From a virus, in IMG/VR virus record IMGVR_UViG_3300034355_000696, positions 86,635-150,634 of that record: DNA of 64,000 nucleotides; one strand, given 5' to 3'. Shown here in pieces: positions 21,119-30,639 of this stretch. Position numbers and translations under genes: made by a program. A model generated the notes under the pieces. That model made no database searches. It had not been told where the DNA came from and saw only the letters and a list, made by a program, of their open reading frames with translations. Position 1 is the first letter of the stretch; every line of letters begins with the position of its first letter.

Positions 21119-23340
21119 CGATAAGTAATATACAGAAGGAAAAATTCTTAAGCACCCTGTACAAGAGTCTCTATGCTGGTGGAAACAAGCCTAATGAGCA
21201 GGAGATATTAGAGTTCTTTTCTAGGTACTTTTCTAAGTATCAGCCAGGTGAACCACTAAATATAAACGCTCAGTTGTTTAGACAGATGGCATTTGGTCAG
21301 GTGGAAGTCTTTAATCAAAAAATGCTACACACTCTTTTTAATATAGAAGTTTTATATGATTCTATATTTGAGAACTCTGATGACCTAATGACCGTAGCAA
21401 CAGCCTTAAATAAAAGATTAAATAACTTAAAGTCTAAAAGAATGATTTTGGAAAATAAAGTAGACGACTTAATTTTCGCTAATCAAAACTCAGAAGGATA
21501 CTATGCAGCGTACTCGGATAACTTTGCTTCAATAAATGGATCTGATCTGAACTACACTTCAGCTTTTGTAGATACGGTTAATGGTAAGGTTTCGCTGCCA
21601 ACCCTAAAGTCTTCAGTCTTTGATTTGCTTTCAACTAGTTCAATTGTAGCAAGCGCACCAACCTATTCTTTGAGCTTTAACAAAACGCAAATAGATTTAA
21701 ATAAGAAGTTTTCTGACGATTCTTTTTTTGGATCCGTTTTTGATGGTTTGGAAAATACTGAGTGGCAAAACATATTTTACTTTGACACCATAGGTTTAGT
21801 TAGTTTTTCAATCAACTTGCCTATAGCTAGAAATGTTATCTTATCAAAGATAGAGGGAAGACTGAATACTATTTCACCAACTGATATCTACGTTAAGGTA
21901 AATTACACTGATGCCAACAAGGTGTCAGAGGTCTTGAATAAAAAATCTACTAAAGATTATGATAGATTTTCTTTTAGTTTTGATCCAGGCAACGTTGGGT
22001 CAATAGATATATTCTTTGTTAAAACAGAACCAGACGTCATAGAAGACAATAGAGTTAACAGATATGGTTACAGGTATGGCATTAGAGACATAGCTATCAG
22101 TGGACAATACTATGATAAGTCGGCTTCGTTTGTATCTGCTCCGATATCATTAAACTCAAATGACAATAGCAACCTAGTGATCGATGCTGTATCGATAGAC
22201 GTTGGGGAAAGTTCACAAGATGGTTCTGTTAATTACTTTGTAGCAGAAGATAACGAGTCCGCTCAATCGATATCTGATTTTTCTTGGATTCCAATTTCCC
22301 CAGAACAAAGTACTCAAAACTCTTTTTCTACAACAGTTAATTTTTCTGGCTCTTCCCTAAAATCAAAAAAGATATTAGATGGCGTAGAAAACTCTACAAA
22401 CTCTTTAAAGAAAATACCATTAGTTTCAAAAAATACTTCTAAGAATTTAAATGAACAAAATCCAACAGTTGATTTATATCCAAATCAAACAATATATAGA
22501 ATAGCAAAGCTTGATCAGCTAGATAACCCGATTAGTTCTTATCTTTTAGACGGTATAAATTCAGTCTCTGGTAATTACATAAATTATCAAAATAGTATTT
22601 ATAACGAAAATGATTCGTTGGCTACTTGGGGAAATATTTTATCTGGAAAATCAAGTGTTAGACAAATATTTTCTATACCATCTTATGAAATATCTAATAA
22701 TTCTATATTTTTCTCTGGTCCAAACTTAAAATCAATTAGCGTTTTATTAGAGACTAAAATATTCTGTGCCAATGACATTACCATCAGGCACTTGCTAGTT
22801 AAGAACGATAGCGTTTCAAAGAGTTGGGATGTTGCAGTCTACCTAAATGGAAGGCCATCAAGTGTTCCTTCTGGGGTAACCTCAGAACTAATCGAATGGA
22901 ATTTTAAAGCAGGAATCAATACCATTAAGGTGGCTATAGATATAAAGGATAGCGCAAACGGTTCAATTAGCTTAATGGATTCTAAATCATTATTAGATTA
23001 TGGCTTAGTCTATAGTCAGTATTATGGCTATGTAGATCCAATAGAGTTTAAGGTCAATAGATCATCATATGACAAGGTGTTCACTATTGAAAATTTTTTC
23101 GGTAATAAAGAAATCCTGTGCAGGGATAACATTAGTAATAATTCAAGACTGTTTTTTTACTCAAACAACCCAAACCCAGTAACTGCCCTGAGATTTAGGG
23201 CCGACATTTCTAGAGGTAGAAATCCACTGTCTTCTCCAACTATTGATTATTTTAAATTAAAGTTTAAGAATTCCGAAAATTATTCTGATATATCAGCAAA
23301 TGAATTATCCGATAATAATTCAACAACAAGTGAATATTAA
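21115..23340 (+). CDS. Large tail/fibre protein, unknown
   Basis: 741 residues, starting at ATG 21115 inside the previous stop (ATGA). Helical first ~130 residues with a Lys/Leu coiled-coil stretch (RLNNLKSKRMILENKVDDL), then a beta-rich body with YRYGIRDIAISG, a segment echoed in 18961 (IGLRSIDV) and 23806 (YTYGLSDLDV). These echoes suggest a shared beta-sandwich used repeatedly in this apparatus. No enzyme motif is seen. Role as baseplate or fibre protein is inferred from place and size. Confidence 0.6.
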   Translation: MTISNIQKEKFLSTLYKSLYAGGNKPNEQEILEFFSRYFSKYQPGEPLNINAQLFRQMAFGQVEVFNQKMLHTLFNIEVLYDSIFENSDDLMTVATALNKRLNNLKSKRMILENKVDDLIFANQNSEGYYAAYSDNFASINGSDLNYTSAFVDTVNGKVSLPTLKSSVFDLLSTSSIVASAPTYSLSFNKTQIDLNKKFSDDSFFGSVFDGLENTEWQNIFYFDTIGLVSFSINLPIARNVILSKIEGRLNTISPTDIYVKVNYTDANKVSEVLNKKSTKDYDRFSFSFDPGNVGSIDIFFVKTEPDVIEDNRVNRYGYRYGIRDIAISGQYYDKSASFVSAPISLNSNDNSNLVIDAVSIDVGESSQDGSVNYFVAEDNESAQSISDFSWIPISPEQSTQNSFSTTVNFSGSSLKSKKILDGVENSTNSLKKIPLVSKNTSKNLNEQNPTVDLYPNQTIYRIAKLDQLDNPISSYLLDGINSVSGNYINYQNSIYNENDSLATWGNILSGKSSVRQIFSIPSYEISNNSIFFSGPNLKSISVLLETKIFCANDITIRHLLVKNDSVSKSWDVAVYLNGRPSSVPSGVTSELIEWNFKAGINTIKVAIDIKDSANGSISLMDSKSLLDYGLVYSQYYGYVDPIEFKVNRSSYDKVFTIENFFGNKEILCRDNISNNSRLFFYSNNPNPVTALRFRADISRGRNPLSSPTIDYFKLKFKNSENYSDISANELSDNNSTTSEY

Positions 23341-23370
23341 AGTTTACTATATCCAAAGTAGGAGACACGC

Positions 23371-23796
23371 ATGCCGATAAGCTATCTAGATCCAAATAGT
23401 AAAAAAATAATTAGAGAACCATTAGTCAAGAGGTTTAGATCATTTTATAGATCTCCAAGAAAGAGTGGCCAGGAAAATCTCTTTAATCAAAAAGTTTACA
23501 TGGATATGAATAGGTTATATCTAGAATTAGAACTTCTTGATACTCTCATATTTGATAAAATAAAGATTTTTTTAGGAGCGGAAAAAGATGAAACCCATGA
23601 AATTAGAACTATTTCAGATCAGATAACTGGTGAAGAATACTATGGTAGAGTCTACGATCTATCTACTGATTCAGTTTCACTGTATGACTACAGCGCAGGT
23701 GATACAATAGATTACCTAGAGACTACGGATACAATTGGCGGAAGTTTGTCAAGATTATTTTATAAAATTAATAAATTAGAAAAACAGACTGGATAA
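23371..23796 (+). CDS. Small tail-operon protein, unknown
   Basis: 141 residues with a good ribosome site (GGAGA) before ATG 23371. The N-terminus is basic (REPLVKRFRSFYRSPRK), the rest acidic and helical. It begins a pair with 23806, nine bases on. I recognise no family. A connector or chaperone for the large tail proteins is possible but only from context. Confidence 0.5.
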   Translation: MPISYLDPNSKKIIREPLVKRFRSFYRSPRKSGQENLFNQKVYMDMNRLYLELELLDTLIFDKIKIFLGAEKDETHEIRTISDQITGEEYYGRVYDLSTDSVSLYDYSAGDTIDYLETTDTIGGSLSRLFYKINKLEKQTG

Positions 23797-23805
23797 TTAA
23801 TCAAA

Positions 23806-25074
23806 ATGTCAGATTACCTAAACACGGAAAATAAAACAATACAGTACAATGGTCCTGTAGACAGCGCTGACTTTAATATAAGAGCAGAACAGAACTATCA
23901 AGACTTAGTTCACCTGTATAACAGATCTGGTATATTGGATCAGAAGTTGAGTCAGGCTTTTGAAAGAGTATTAAAAGATCATTTATTTATCTCTAGAGCT
24001 ATAGCAGATCTAGAAGATAGAGTAAAAGCAATTGAATATAATACTGATTCAGCCTATAAGAAGCTTTCGATATATAGCTATTCTCAGCTAGACGTAGCTA
24101 GCTTTGTTAGTGATGCACAGTTTGCACTTTCAAGTTCTGAGGCACTTAGTTTTGACCATGTCTATAATTTAATAACACTACCTAAGGTCGATGGTTCTTC
24201 TTATTCTAAGCTTAAGTTTTTTAGTGGCTTAGGGGAACAAACAATTCCAGATTTTCTAGAAACAAAAATAAAGAATGACTTTGTCAGTGTCGACACACCC
24301 GGTGCACTAGTGGATACTAGTCCAATGTTTCATGCACTATTAGACAGTTCTGATAAATTCTGGAAACGAAATATCATAGCTGACTCAGCTTTAGGATCCG
24401 GCGCTCAAATGTTTGCCTATTACAAGATCCCCAATGCCTATTCCGGGTCTGACACATCGAACTATCTGTCCTTAGCTCCATATCCATTATTTGGAGTAGA
24501 TATTCTTTCTATTGAATACACTACAAAAGTGGAGCCATCTTTAGAAGAATCTGATGGATGGACTCCTTTGAATTTTAATAGATTATATGATAGCGAATCT
24601 GATGCGATAGGTAGAGTTGCTCCAGGTGGATGGTCTATAGCCGGCTCAGACATTGTGCTTAATTCCGGGCCGATGGCATTCTATTTCCCTCCAATAAAAA
24701 TTACTGCAATTAGAATAAACATGAGACAGAGAAATTATATTTTAGAAAATGGTAAATACGTATATACATATGGCTTATCTGATTTAGATGTAAGATCGCA
24801 AAGGTTCTTGGAAACTGGAAGAACAATAATCAAGTTCACCGCCCCAGAAGGAACATTGATTTATTCAGTGGATGAGGTCATACCAAAGATGTATAATGTC
24901 CCTGAGGAGTTAATATCTACGGCTTTCAGCTATAGGGTAATCTATAAGGATAGCGGAGTTTATACACTTGATGAGGTTTCCGGTTCGTCTTCAGTCTGGA
25001 TAGAAGTAACCCTAAATCAGCTTGGGGATGGAACAGCTCCAGTCCTATCTGATCTAATAGTTAATTATAGCTAA
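23806..25074 (+). CDS. Tail/fibre protein with beta-sandwich C-terminus
   Basis: 422 residues. The first ~90 residues are helical with a probable coiled coil (ISRAIADLEDRVKAIEYN), followed by beta-rich sequence. The segment KITAIRINMRQRNYI followed by YTYGLSDLDV resembles pieces of the proteins at 18961 and 21115, consistent with a discoidin-like or carbohydrate-binding sandwich. As the last large gene of the operon before a likely promoter region, it may be an outer fibre or adhesin. Function is inferred. Confidence 0.55.
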   Translation: MSDYLNTENKTIQYNGPVDSADFNIRAEQNYQDLVHLYNRSGILDQKLSQAFERVLKDHLFISRAIADLEDRVKAIEYNTDSAYKKLSIYSYSQLDVASFVSDAQFALSSSEALSFDHVYNLITLPKVDGSSYSKLKFFSGLGEQTIPDFLETKIKNDFVSVDTPGALVDTSPMFHALLDSSDKFWKRNIIADSALGSGAQMFAYYKIPNAYSGSDTSNYLSLAPYPLFGVDILSIEYTTKVEPSLEESDGWTPLNFNRLYDSESDAIGRVAPGGWSIAGSDIVLNSGPMAFYFPPIKITAIRINMRQRNYILENGKYVYTYGLSDLDVRSQRFLETGRTIIKFTAPEGTLIYSVDEVIPKMYNVPEELISTAFSYRVIYKDSGVYTLDEVSGSSSVWIEVTLNQLGDGTAPVLSDLIVNYS

Positions 25075-25108
25075 TTTTAATAGTTAATAAGTGGCTATTT
25101 GATTTTAC

Positions 25109-25116
25109 TATAAATA
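25109..25116 (+). promoter_or_regulatory. Possible promoter element TATAAATA
   Basis: TATAAATA lies 29 bases before ATG 25146 in a 71-base gap between genes. It equals the T4 late-promoter consensus and also works as a -10-like box. No good -35 is seen. The gene behind it looks highly expressed (strong AAGGAG ribosome site). Could be chance in AT-rich DNA. Confidence 0.35.
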
Positions 25117-25145
25117 CCACAATATTCTTTTAAGGAGACTATACA

Positions 25146-25736
25146 ATGGCAACTTACTACGTTGGCCCAAGGCCAGTACTCAAGGGTCGTTCAACCGCTG
25201 ACATGGTGAACCCTTTTAAGGGTACAGCTGGAACCTACTCTTTCTACCCTCTTTTTGCACCAGGTCTTTTAACTGGAGCTCCAGATAATAATCATGTTCC
25301 TGGAACCGGCTACCATCCAGGCAATGTTCTGCTATCACAGTTGTTCAATGGCTCCACCCTCTATGCAGGGACCACTCCATTAGCTGGAGAATTTGCAGAT
25401 GGAACTACAACATTTGGTGGAATGAGATTCCGTCCAAGTGAATACAAGGGTCTTACAACAGCTAAGGCGCTAGATGGCGGTCATGCAAAGCGCACAACCG
25501 ACTATAGTCTCTACAGTAACTACATCTTTGACGGTGTGACCTCAGCAGAAGCATTTGCTAACCTAGGTCACGCAGAGCGCACAACAGCTTACAGCCTCTA
25601 TAACAACTACATCTTCGACGGTGTAGCATCAGCGGAAGTAATGCCAGCTGGTTATGGACAAGCTAATACTGCTAGTGAATACGGTCGCAATAAAGTTGGT
25701 GAGTACAAAGGTGTACCATCAGCAGTCGCCCTTTAA
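25146..25736 (+). CDS. Structural protein with 29-residue tandem repeats
   Basis: 196 residues behind a strong ribosome site (AAGGAG). The C-terminal half has two near-identical 29-residue units starting at 25479 and 25566 (GHAKRTTDYSLY... and GHAERTTAYSLY..., each with NYIFDGV.SAE). These are flanked by shorter YKGLTTAKAL and YKGVPSAVAL echoes. The N-terminus is Gly/Pro-rich (GPRPVLKGR). The protein-coding sequence is GC-richer than its neighbours, as expected for a highly expressed virion protein. The family is not recognised; decoration, fibre-tip or tail protein are options. Confidence 0.55.
   Translation: MATYYVGPRPVLKGRSTADMVNPFKGTAGTYSFYPLFAPGLLTGAPDNNHVPGTGYHPGNVLLSQLFNGSTLYAGTTPLAGEFADGTTTFGGMRFRPSEYKGLTTAKALDGGHAKRTTDYSLYSNYIFDGVTSAEAFANLGHAERTTAYSLYNNYIFDGVASAEVMPAGYGQANTASEYGRNKVGEYKGVPSAVAL
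25479..25652 (+). repeat. Two tandem 87-bp coding repeats
   Basis: Units begin at GGT 25479 and GGT 25566, a period of 87 bases (29 codons), in frame within the structural gene. They differ mostly at third positions, so the repeat is old and kept at protein level. Confidence 0.75.
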
Positions 25737-25751
25737 CAATAGGAGAAAACA

Positions 25752-25955
25752 ATGCCAGATCAAAAATTAATTAAAGATGTACTTGAAAGAGCTCTTTGGA
25801 CTGCAGCACAAACATTCATTGCTGTTTATACAGTTGGTGGAGTTGACCAAGCTAAAGCAGCAGCGACAGCTGCAGCAGCAGCAGGGCTTAGCGTTATCAA
25901 GGGATTTGCAGCAACAAAAATTGGAGACAAAGAGTCTGCTGCAACTTTGAAATAA
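25752..25955 (+). CDS. Holin, r1t-like
   Basis: 67 residues, 15 bases after the repeat protein. Sequence resembles the r1t-type holin family of actinophages and other Gram-positive phages: LERALWTAAQTFIAVY, then VGGVDQAKAAATAAAAAGLSV with two hydrophobic segments (about 14-30 and 33-50), and a short charged C-terminus. Holins make the membrane lesion that releases endolysin. Here it is about 25 kb from the endolysin gene, and it closes the structural operon, directly before a strong terminator. Confidence 0.65.
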   Translation: MPDQKLIKDVLERALWTAAQTFIAVYTVGGVDQAKAAATAAAAAGLSVIKGFAATKIGDKESAATLK

Positions 25956-26035
25956 TTAGTTAAACACAACATAAGAAAATCCTAGCTGATATACTTGTCA
26001 GTACGGAAACCGACGCATCTACTTAGCGTAAGATA

Positions 26036-26067
26036 GTTATCCCGCCCCAATCAGGGCGGGATAACTG
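26036..26067 (+). terminator. Strong intrinsic terminator
   Basis: A perfect 13-bp stem (AGTTATCCCGCCC with its complement) around the 6-base loop CAATCA, followed by GTTTT. It sits 80 bases after the holin gene and closes the structural operon. The rest of the 172-base gap (25956-26127) shows no gene. Confidence 0.85.
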
Positions 26068-26127
26068 TTTTAAAGGGTCTCTTATATAAGTTTTTGTAGT
26101 TTTGTCTAGAGTTAATGAGGATTATAA

Positions 26128-26832
26128 ATGTTTTTAGATCAGTTAAATACGGTAATCAGAGACAAAGCCCTTCCATTAGATGTTGCTGAAAAGTATCTCA
26201 ACCTATATATAGGTGAAGCGGATTGGAAAACACACATTTCAAAACTATGGATGAATCTTGAAAACAAGAATAAGAATTCTGACATAAGCAAAGAAGATAT
26301 AAAGAGGGCAATATCTTGCACGATGTTATTGCCAACAATGGAGAAAACAAATATCCCTGATCCAGTTCACCTCATTTTATTTTGGTGCCCTACCTGGAAT
26401 CAGTACAAGGAAAGAGATTGGTTTTCTTTATTTTTAGATATAGTTAAGAAAGATTTGTATATACAAACCAATCAAAAGGAGTTACTATCGATTGGCATCA
26501 TAGATCCAATTGATTATTCTCCATTAACTAGACAAAGCTTTAATTGGTTATATACTCAGGCGGAACAAAACGGTGATTTAAATGACAAGAATAAAGATAT
26601 CGTAACTAAGAAAATGCAAAACCTAGTTAGAATATATGGTGGTGCAGTTATATCAAATGTATTTCAAAATCACAAGAATGTAATAGACAAAGTTTTTAAC
26701 TGGAGAAGTGGATATTTTTTCGAAAGAGAAATATATAACGTGTATAATTATGACCAGATAAAAAAGATCAAGAAAACAGAAATAGAAAAATTAAACCCTA
26801 AGTACGTAAAAACTTTAGCATTAGCAAAATAA
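26128..26832 (+). CDS. Hypothetical protein, first gene of metabolic block
   Basis: 234 residues, soluble and helical, with Trp/Lys-rich stretches and no recognised motif. It follows the terminator at 26036 and a likely promoter in the gap, and precedes the ribonucleotide reductase by 9 bases. The conserved-looking core LTRQSFNWLYTQAEQNGDL gives no family. Function unknown. Confidence 0.5.
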   Translation: MFLDQLNTVIRDKALPLDVAEKYLNLYIGEADWKTHISKLWMNLENKNKNSDISKEDIKRAISCTMLLPTMEKTNIPDPVHLILFWCPTWNQYKERDWFSLFLDIVKKDLYIQTNQKELLSIGIIDPIDYSPLTRQSFNWLYTQAEQNGDLNDKNKDIVTKKMQNLVRIYGGAVISNVFQNHKNVIDKVFNWRSGYFFEREIYNVYNYDQIKKIKKTEIEKLNPKYVKTLALAK

Positions 26833-26841
26833 GGAGATAGC

Positions 26842-28941
26842 ATGTCAGAAGAAATCGAAAACGGAAACCCAGATCTAACACCGATTGCCACTAAGCAATC
26901 TTCTATGTTCTTATTTAAGTTAACTGATGATTTCATAGAATCATATAGGTCTAAGTCTGCACCATTTGGATACAGGGATGCAGCTGGGAACTCCGTTGGA
27001 GAGATAACATTTCTTCGAACTTACTCTAGATTAAAAGAAGATGGAACAAAAGAGACATGGTCTGACGTATGTGAAAGAGTTATCAACGGAATGTACTCCT
27101 TGCAGAAAGATCACTGCAAAAAGAATCGCCTACCATGGAACGATGCTAGAGCACAAGCTAGTGCTAAAGAAGCCTTTGATAGATTATTTAATCTTAAGTG
27201 GACTCCTCCTGGTCGTGGTCTTTGGGCTATGGGAACAAACATTGTAAATATACAAAAGAATTCCGCTGCATTACAGAACTGCGCGTTTGTTTCTACTGGT
27301 GAAATGAATAAGTTTAACCCAGCAAAACCGTTTGCATTTCTTATGGAAGCATCAATGCTCGGTGTTGGTGTGGGTTTTGACGACAAAGGTGCAGATAAAG
27401 ATTTTATTATCTATGAACCAAAAGAATCAACAACATACATAATACCTGATACTAGAGAGGGTTGGGTTGAGTCTATGGCATTGCTACTTAACTCATACCT
27501 CAAAGAGAATCAGCCTACGTATAACTTTGATTATTCTTTAATTCGCCCAAACGGTACTCCAATTAAAACATTTGGTGGTGTAGCTGCTGGTCATGAGCCG
27601 TTAGAGAGGCTTCATGATCATATAAGAAAAATGTTTACTGGACGCAAAGGTGACAAGTTAACACGCATAGACATAGCAGACATTGGAAATGTTATTGGAG
27701 TATGTGTAGTATCCGGAAACGTTCGTCGTTCAGCTGAGTTGTTAATTGGCCGTTTAGATGATCAAGATTTCTTAAACTTAAAAAATTCAGAACGCTTTCC
27801 TGAACGCAACTCATATGATTCATCTGCTCCAGGTTGGGGTTGGATGTCTAACAACTCTGTAGAAACAGTAGTTGGCGCAGACTTATCTTCTATAGTAGAA
27901 GGCATCTCTCTCAACGGAGAGCCTGGTGTTCTTTGGATGGACATGTCCCGTAAGTATGGACGTCTAGCTGATCCACCAAACAACAAGGATCACAGAGTTG
28001 CAGGCTATAACCCATGCGCTGAGCAGTCACTGGAATCATATGAGTGTTGCACCTTGGTGGAGACATACCTCAATCGTCACGACAGCCTAGAAGACTATAA
28101 GCGTACTCTAAAGTTTGCATACCTCTATGCCAAGACTGTTACGCTCCTTCCTACTCACTGGGAAGAGACTAACGCAATCATGCAACGCAATCGTCGCATA
28201 GGCGCATCAATGTCTGGTGTTGCAAACTTTGCTGATCGCGTTGGAGTTCCGGCACTTCGTGAATGGATGGATCAGGGATATAAGACTATTCAGCGATATG
28301 ACAATGTTTATTCTGAGTGGTTGGGTATTCGTGAATCGATTAAGATGACGACTGTCAAGCCTTCTGGAACCGTATCTATTCTTGCTGGTGAATCACCTGG
28401 CGTACACTGGACACCAGGTGGCAAATACTTTAATAGAACTATCAGATTCTCCAACGAGGATCCGATGCTACCACTATTTAGAATGGCCAACTATAGAGTC
28501 GAGCCAGCTTCTGAATCACCAAATACAACTTCTGTTGTGTATTTCCCAATTAAATCCGATGCTGAAAGAGCTGAAAAAGATGTTACAATCTTTGAAAAAA
28601 TGTCTTTAGCCGCAACCGCACAACGCTATTGGTCAGACAACTCTGTATCTGTAACGATATCTTTTAACAAGGATACCGAGGCAGAACATGTTGGAACTGT
28701 ATTACATATGTACGATGGGCAATTGAAGACAGTATCCTTTTTGCCAAGCGGTAACGATACGTATCCCCAAATGCCATATACTCAAATAACAGAAGAAGAA
28801 TATACGGAAGCTTCGACATCGTTGTTCCCGATAGATTTAACTGGAGTGTATGCCGGTATGGCTGCTGATGCAATTGGTGAACGTTACTGCACAACTGATT
28901 CTTGTGAAATTAAATTTATCAAGGACAACATAAAAGTATAG
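26842..28941 (+). CDS. nrdJ: Ribonucleotide reductase, adenosylcobalamin-dependent (class II)
   Basis: 699 residues, close to monomeric class II RTPR length (~740). Reduces ribonucleotides to deoxyribonucleotides using a B12 radical. Visible elements: PPGRGLWAMGT; LQNCAFVS with the first redox Cys; SGNVRRSAEL; the active-site loop NPCAEQSLESYECC, carrying the NPCxE radical site and a partner Cys; KPSGTVSILAGESPG; and a C-terminal CTTDSC with the C-x4-C spacing of RTPR. No intein and no ATP cone are evident. No B12 genes are nearby, so cofactor must come from the host. It leads a nucleotide-supply cluster with ThyX and dCMP deaminase. Confidence 0.92.
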   Translation: MSEEIENGNPDLTPIATKQSSMFLFKLTDDFIESYRSKSAPFGYRDAAGNSVGEITFLRTYSRLKEDGTKETWSDVCERVINGMYSLQKDHCKKNRLPWNDARAQASAKEAFDRLFNLKWTPPGRGLWAMGTNIVNIQKNSAALQNCAFVSTGEMNKFNPAKPFAFLMEASMLGVGVGFDDKGADKDFIIYEPKESTTYIIPDTREGWVESMALLLNSYLKENQPTYNFDYSLIRPNGTPIKTFGGVAAGHEPLERLHDHIRKMFTGRKGDKLTRIDIADIGNVIGVCVVSGNVRRSAELLIGRLDDQDFLNLKNSERFPERNSYDSSAPGWGWMSNNSVETVVGADLSSIVEGISLNGEPGVLWMDMSRKYGRLADPPNNKDHRVAGYNPCAEQSLESYECCTLVETYLNRHDSLEDYKRTLKFAYLYAKTVTLLPTHWEETNAIMQRNRRIGASMSGVANFADRVGVPALREWMDQGYKTIQRYDNVYSEWLGIRESIKMTTVKPSGTVSILAGESPGVHWTPGGKYFNRTIRFSNEDPMLPLFRMANYRVEPASESPNTTSVVYFPIKSDAERAEKDVTIFEKMSLAATAQRYWSDNSVSVTISFNKDTEAEHVGTVLHMYDGQLKTVSFLPSGNDTYPQMPYTQITEEEYTEASTSLFPIDLTGVYAGMAADAIGERYCTTDSCEIKFIKDNIKV

Positions 28942-28952
28942 GTTGGTCTACT

Positions 28953-29312
28953 GTGTCAGATGACAAAAATTTTGATAAGATATTTTCAGAAATAACTTCT
29001 CCACAAAATATAGGCTCTATGCCGGGCATAGTTGGTGCTCTCTCGTTAAATAACGCAAGAGATTATTCTTTGTTTTTGTCTGAATTAATTACAGCTATAC
29101 AGGAAATAAATTTAATTATAGTTAATCTTACTGAAGACTCTGATGAGCCATTTGAAATACCACTTGAAGTAGTACAAATCTTAGAAATGCTATATGCAAA
29201 GACGAAAGATTTCAACAACTATATGGTAAACTTGGATCAAGATGATATAGGATACTATATCTACATAGACGAAGAAGAAGATTATGACGATGAATCAGAA
29301 GACGGAAAATGA
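28953..29312 (+). CDS. Small acidic protein, unknown
   Basis: 119 residues with a GTG start at 28953. Very acidic, ending in a D/E-rich tail (YIDEEEDYDDESEDGK). It overlaps the ThyX gene by 29 bases. No motif is recognised. Acidic small proteins are common among phage host-takeover or DNA-mimic factors, but nothing specific supports that here. Confidence 0.5.
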   Translation: MSDDKNFDKIFSEITSPQNIGSMPGIVGALSLNNARDYSLFLSELITAIQEINLIIVNLTEDSDEPFEIPLEVVQILEMLYAKTKDFNNYMVNLDQDDIGYYIYIDEEEDYDDESEDGK

Positions 29313-30015
29313 AGATTACGATAATAACGCAATACCTGTTTTAGATAAGGGTTATGTTAGATTAGTTGATGTTATGGGTAGTGACCTATCCGTAGTCAAC
29401 GCTGCAAGAGCATCTTTTGCCAAAGAATCAAATGAGCTTTCTGTACAAGACGCAAGACTAATAGATTTTTTAGCAAGAGAAAATCATATGTCACCGTTCC
29501 GTCACGCATTTCTAACATTTGAATTTAAAGCTCCACTTATGGTTGCTAGGCAACATTGGAAATATGTAGTTGGATCAGATCATACAATGGATTCCTGGAA
29601 TGAATCTTCGAGAAGGTACATAACTATGGATCCAGAATTCTATATACCTGGACCAGAACAATGGAGACTTGCTGCAGAGAATAAAAAACAAGGTTCTTCT
29701 GGGTTAGCTGGTCCATGGACTGGTTCTATATTAAATACGGAACTAAAACAATTGGTTGATAAGTGTGAATCTATCTATAACATGGCGCTTGAGCAAGGCA
29801 TTGCTCCAGAGCAAGCTAGATTATTCCTGCCAGCATATGGCATGTACGTTACATATAGATGGTCATGCAGTCTTCAGTCCGTTGCCTTATTCCTAAATCA
29901 AAGATTAGGGGAAGAATCTCAAGTGGAGATTCAAGAGTATGCAAAAGCTGTATTCAATCTAACAAAAGAAAAGTTTCCAGTATCAATAGATAGACTGGTT
30001 TCGATACATGTATAA
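29284..30015 (+). CDS. thyX: Flavin-dependent thymidylate synthase ThyX
   Basis: 243 residues. Makes dTMP from dUMP with FAD, NADPH and methylene-tetrahydrofolate. The family signature is present: FRHAFLTFEFKAPLMVARQ followed by the SWNESSRRY block that corresponds to the S.N..S.RY part of the ThyX motif. A C-terminal R.SCSLQSV and QAR stretch also fit. Another in-frame ATG at 29290 is possible. It lies between RNR and dCMP deaminase, as expected for a dTTP supply route. Confidence 0.9.
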   Translation: MTMNQKTENEDYDNNAIPVLDKGYVRLVDVMGSDLSVVNAARASFAKESNELSVQDARLIDFLARENHMSPFRHAFLTFEFKAPLMVARQHWKYVVGSDHTMDSWNESSRRYITMDPEFYIPGPEQWRLAAENKKQGSSGLAGPWTGSILNTELKQLVDKCESIYNMALEQGIAPEQARLFLPAYGMYVTYRWSCSLQSVALFLNQRLGEESQVEIQEYAKAVFNLTKEKFPVSIDRLVSIHV

Positions 30016-30178
30016 AAACATGCTATTGTTTATAGTATTTTCTTTTTTGATTAATTGGACTATAAGTTTGCAGATGTTAAATCAATCTTCTAAACAGAAA
30101 AGTATTAAATTTACAGCAATCGCACTGGCTTTGACTACGGGAACCATTGCAGGGTTTATAATTTCTCTTATATTATGA
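30008..30178 (+). CDS. Small two-span membrane protein
   Basis: 56 residues (ATG 30008 to TGA 30178), overlapping ThyX by 8 bases and the next gene by 4 (ATGA). Two hydrophobic segments: about 5-21 (LLFIVFSFLINWTISL) and 37-55 (IALALTTGTIAGFIISLIL), joined by a basic loop. Topology with short ends suggests a holin-like, antiholin or superinfection-exclusion membrane protein. Function cannot be told. Confidence 0.55.
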   Translation: MYKNMLLFIVFSFLINWTISLQMLNQSSKQKSIKFTAIALALTTGTIAGFIISLIL

Positions 30179-30639
30179 CTGTAATATCTAAAAAAGATAG
30201 ACAGTTCATGAAGATGTGTATCGATAGCTCAAAAACATTTTCTACTTGTGGTAAAAAACAATACGCAGCTATGCTGGTAGATGAATATAATCACATAGTT
30301 GGGTTTGGTTATAACGGTGGACCAAGAGGTTTCCTACACTGTAATGAAGGTGGCTGTAGACGCTTTCTTGAAAACTCAAAAAGTGGATCAGCTTACGACA
30401 ATTGTATAGCAATCCATGCAGAAGCAAACGCTTTACTCCATTCTGACTATAGTTCAAGGCCAAAAAAAATATATGTAAATGGTCCTCCTTGTTTTAGTTG
30501 CGCTAAGTTGATAGCCAACAGCACCTTAGATACTGTATACTATCTGTATGATTCTGACTATAAGAATTGGGAAGATGTAGAATCTTTTTTATTAAAAGCA
30601 AATGTACAGACTATAAGGATAGATAATGGCAGCCTCTAA
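30175..30639 (+). CDS. dCMP/cytidine deaminase
   Basis: 154 residues with the zinc-dependent deaminase signature: HAEANALLH (His and catalytic Glu) and PPCFSCAKLI (two Cys). Deamination of dCMP gives dUMP, the ThyX substrate, so the three genes form one path. ATG 30175 overlaps the previous stop. An extra Cys/His-containing stretch (CNEGGCRRF) precedes the HAE motif, as in phage dCMP deaminases. Confidence 0.88.
   Translation: MTVISKKDRQFMKMCIDSSKTFSTCGKKQYAAMLVDEYNHIVGFGYNGGPRGFLHCNEGGCRRFLENSKSGSAYDNCIAIHAEANALLHSDYSSRPKKIYVNGPPCFSCAKLIANSTLDTVYYLYDSDYKNWEDVESFLLKANVQTIRIDNGSL

Noticed and set aside
25109-25116. Proof of a T4-type late promoter
   Set aside because: Only one copy with this exact form was noticed in a suitable place, and AT-rich DNA makes it likely by chance; kept as a weak feature only.
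26842-28941. Intein in ribonucleotide reductase
   Set aside because: Active-site loops are contiguous and total length is normal.
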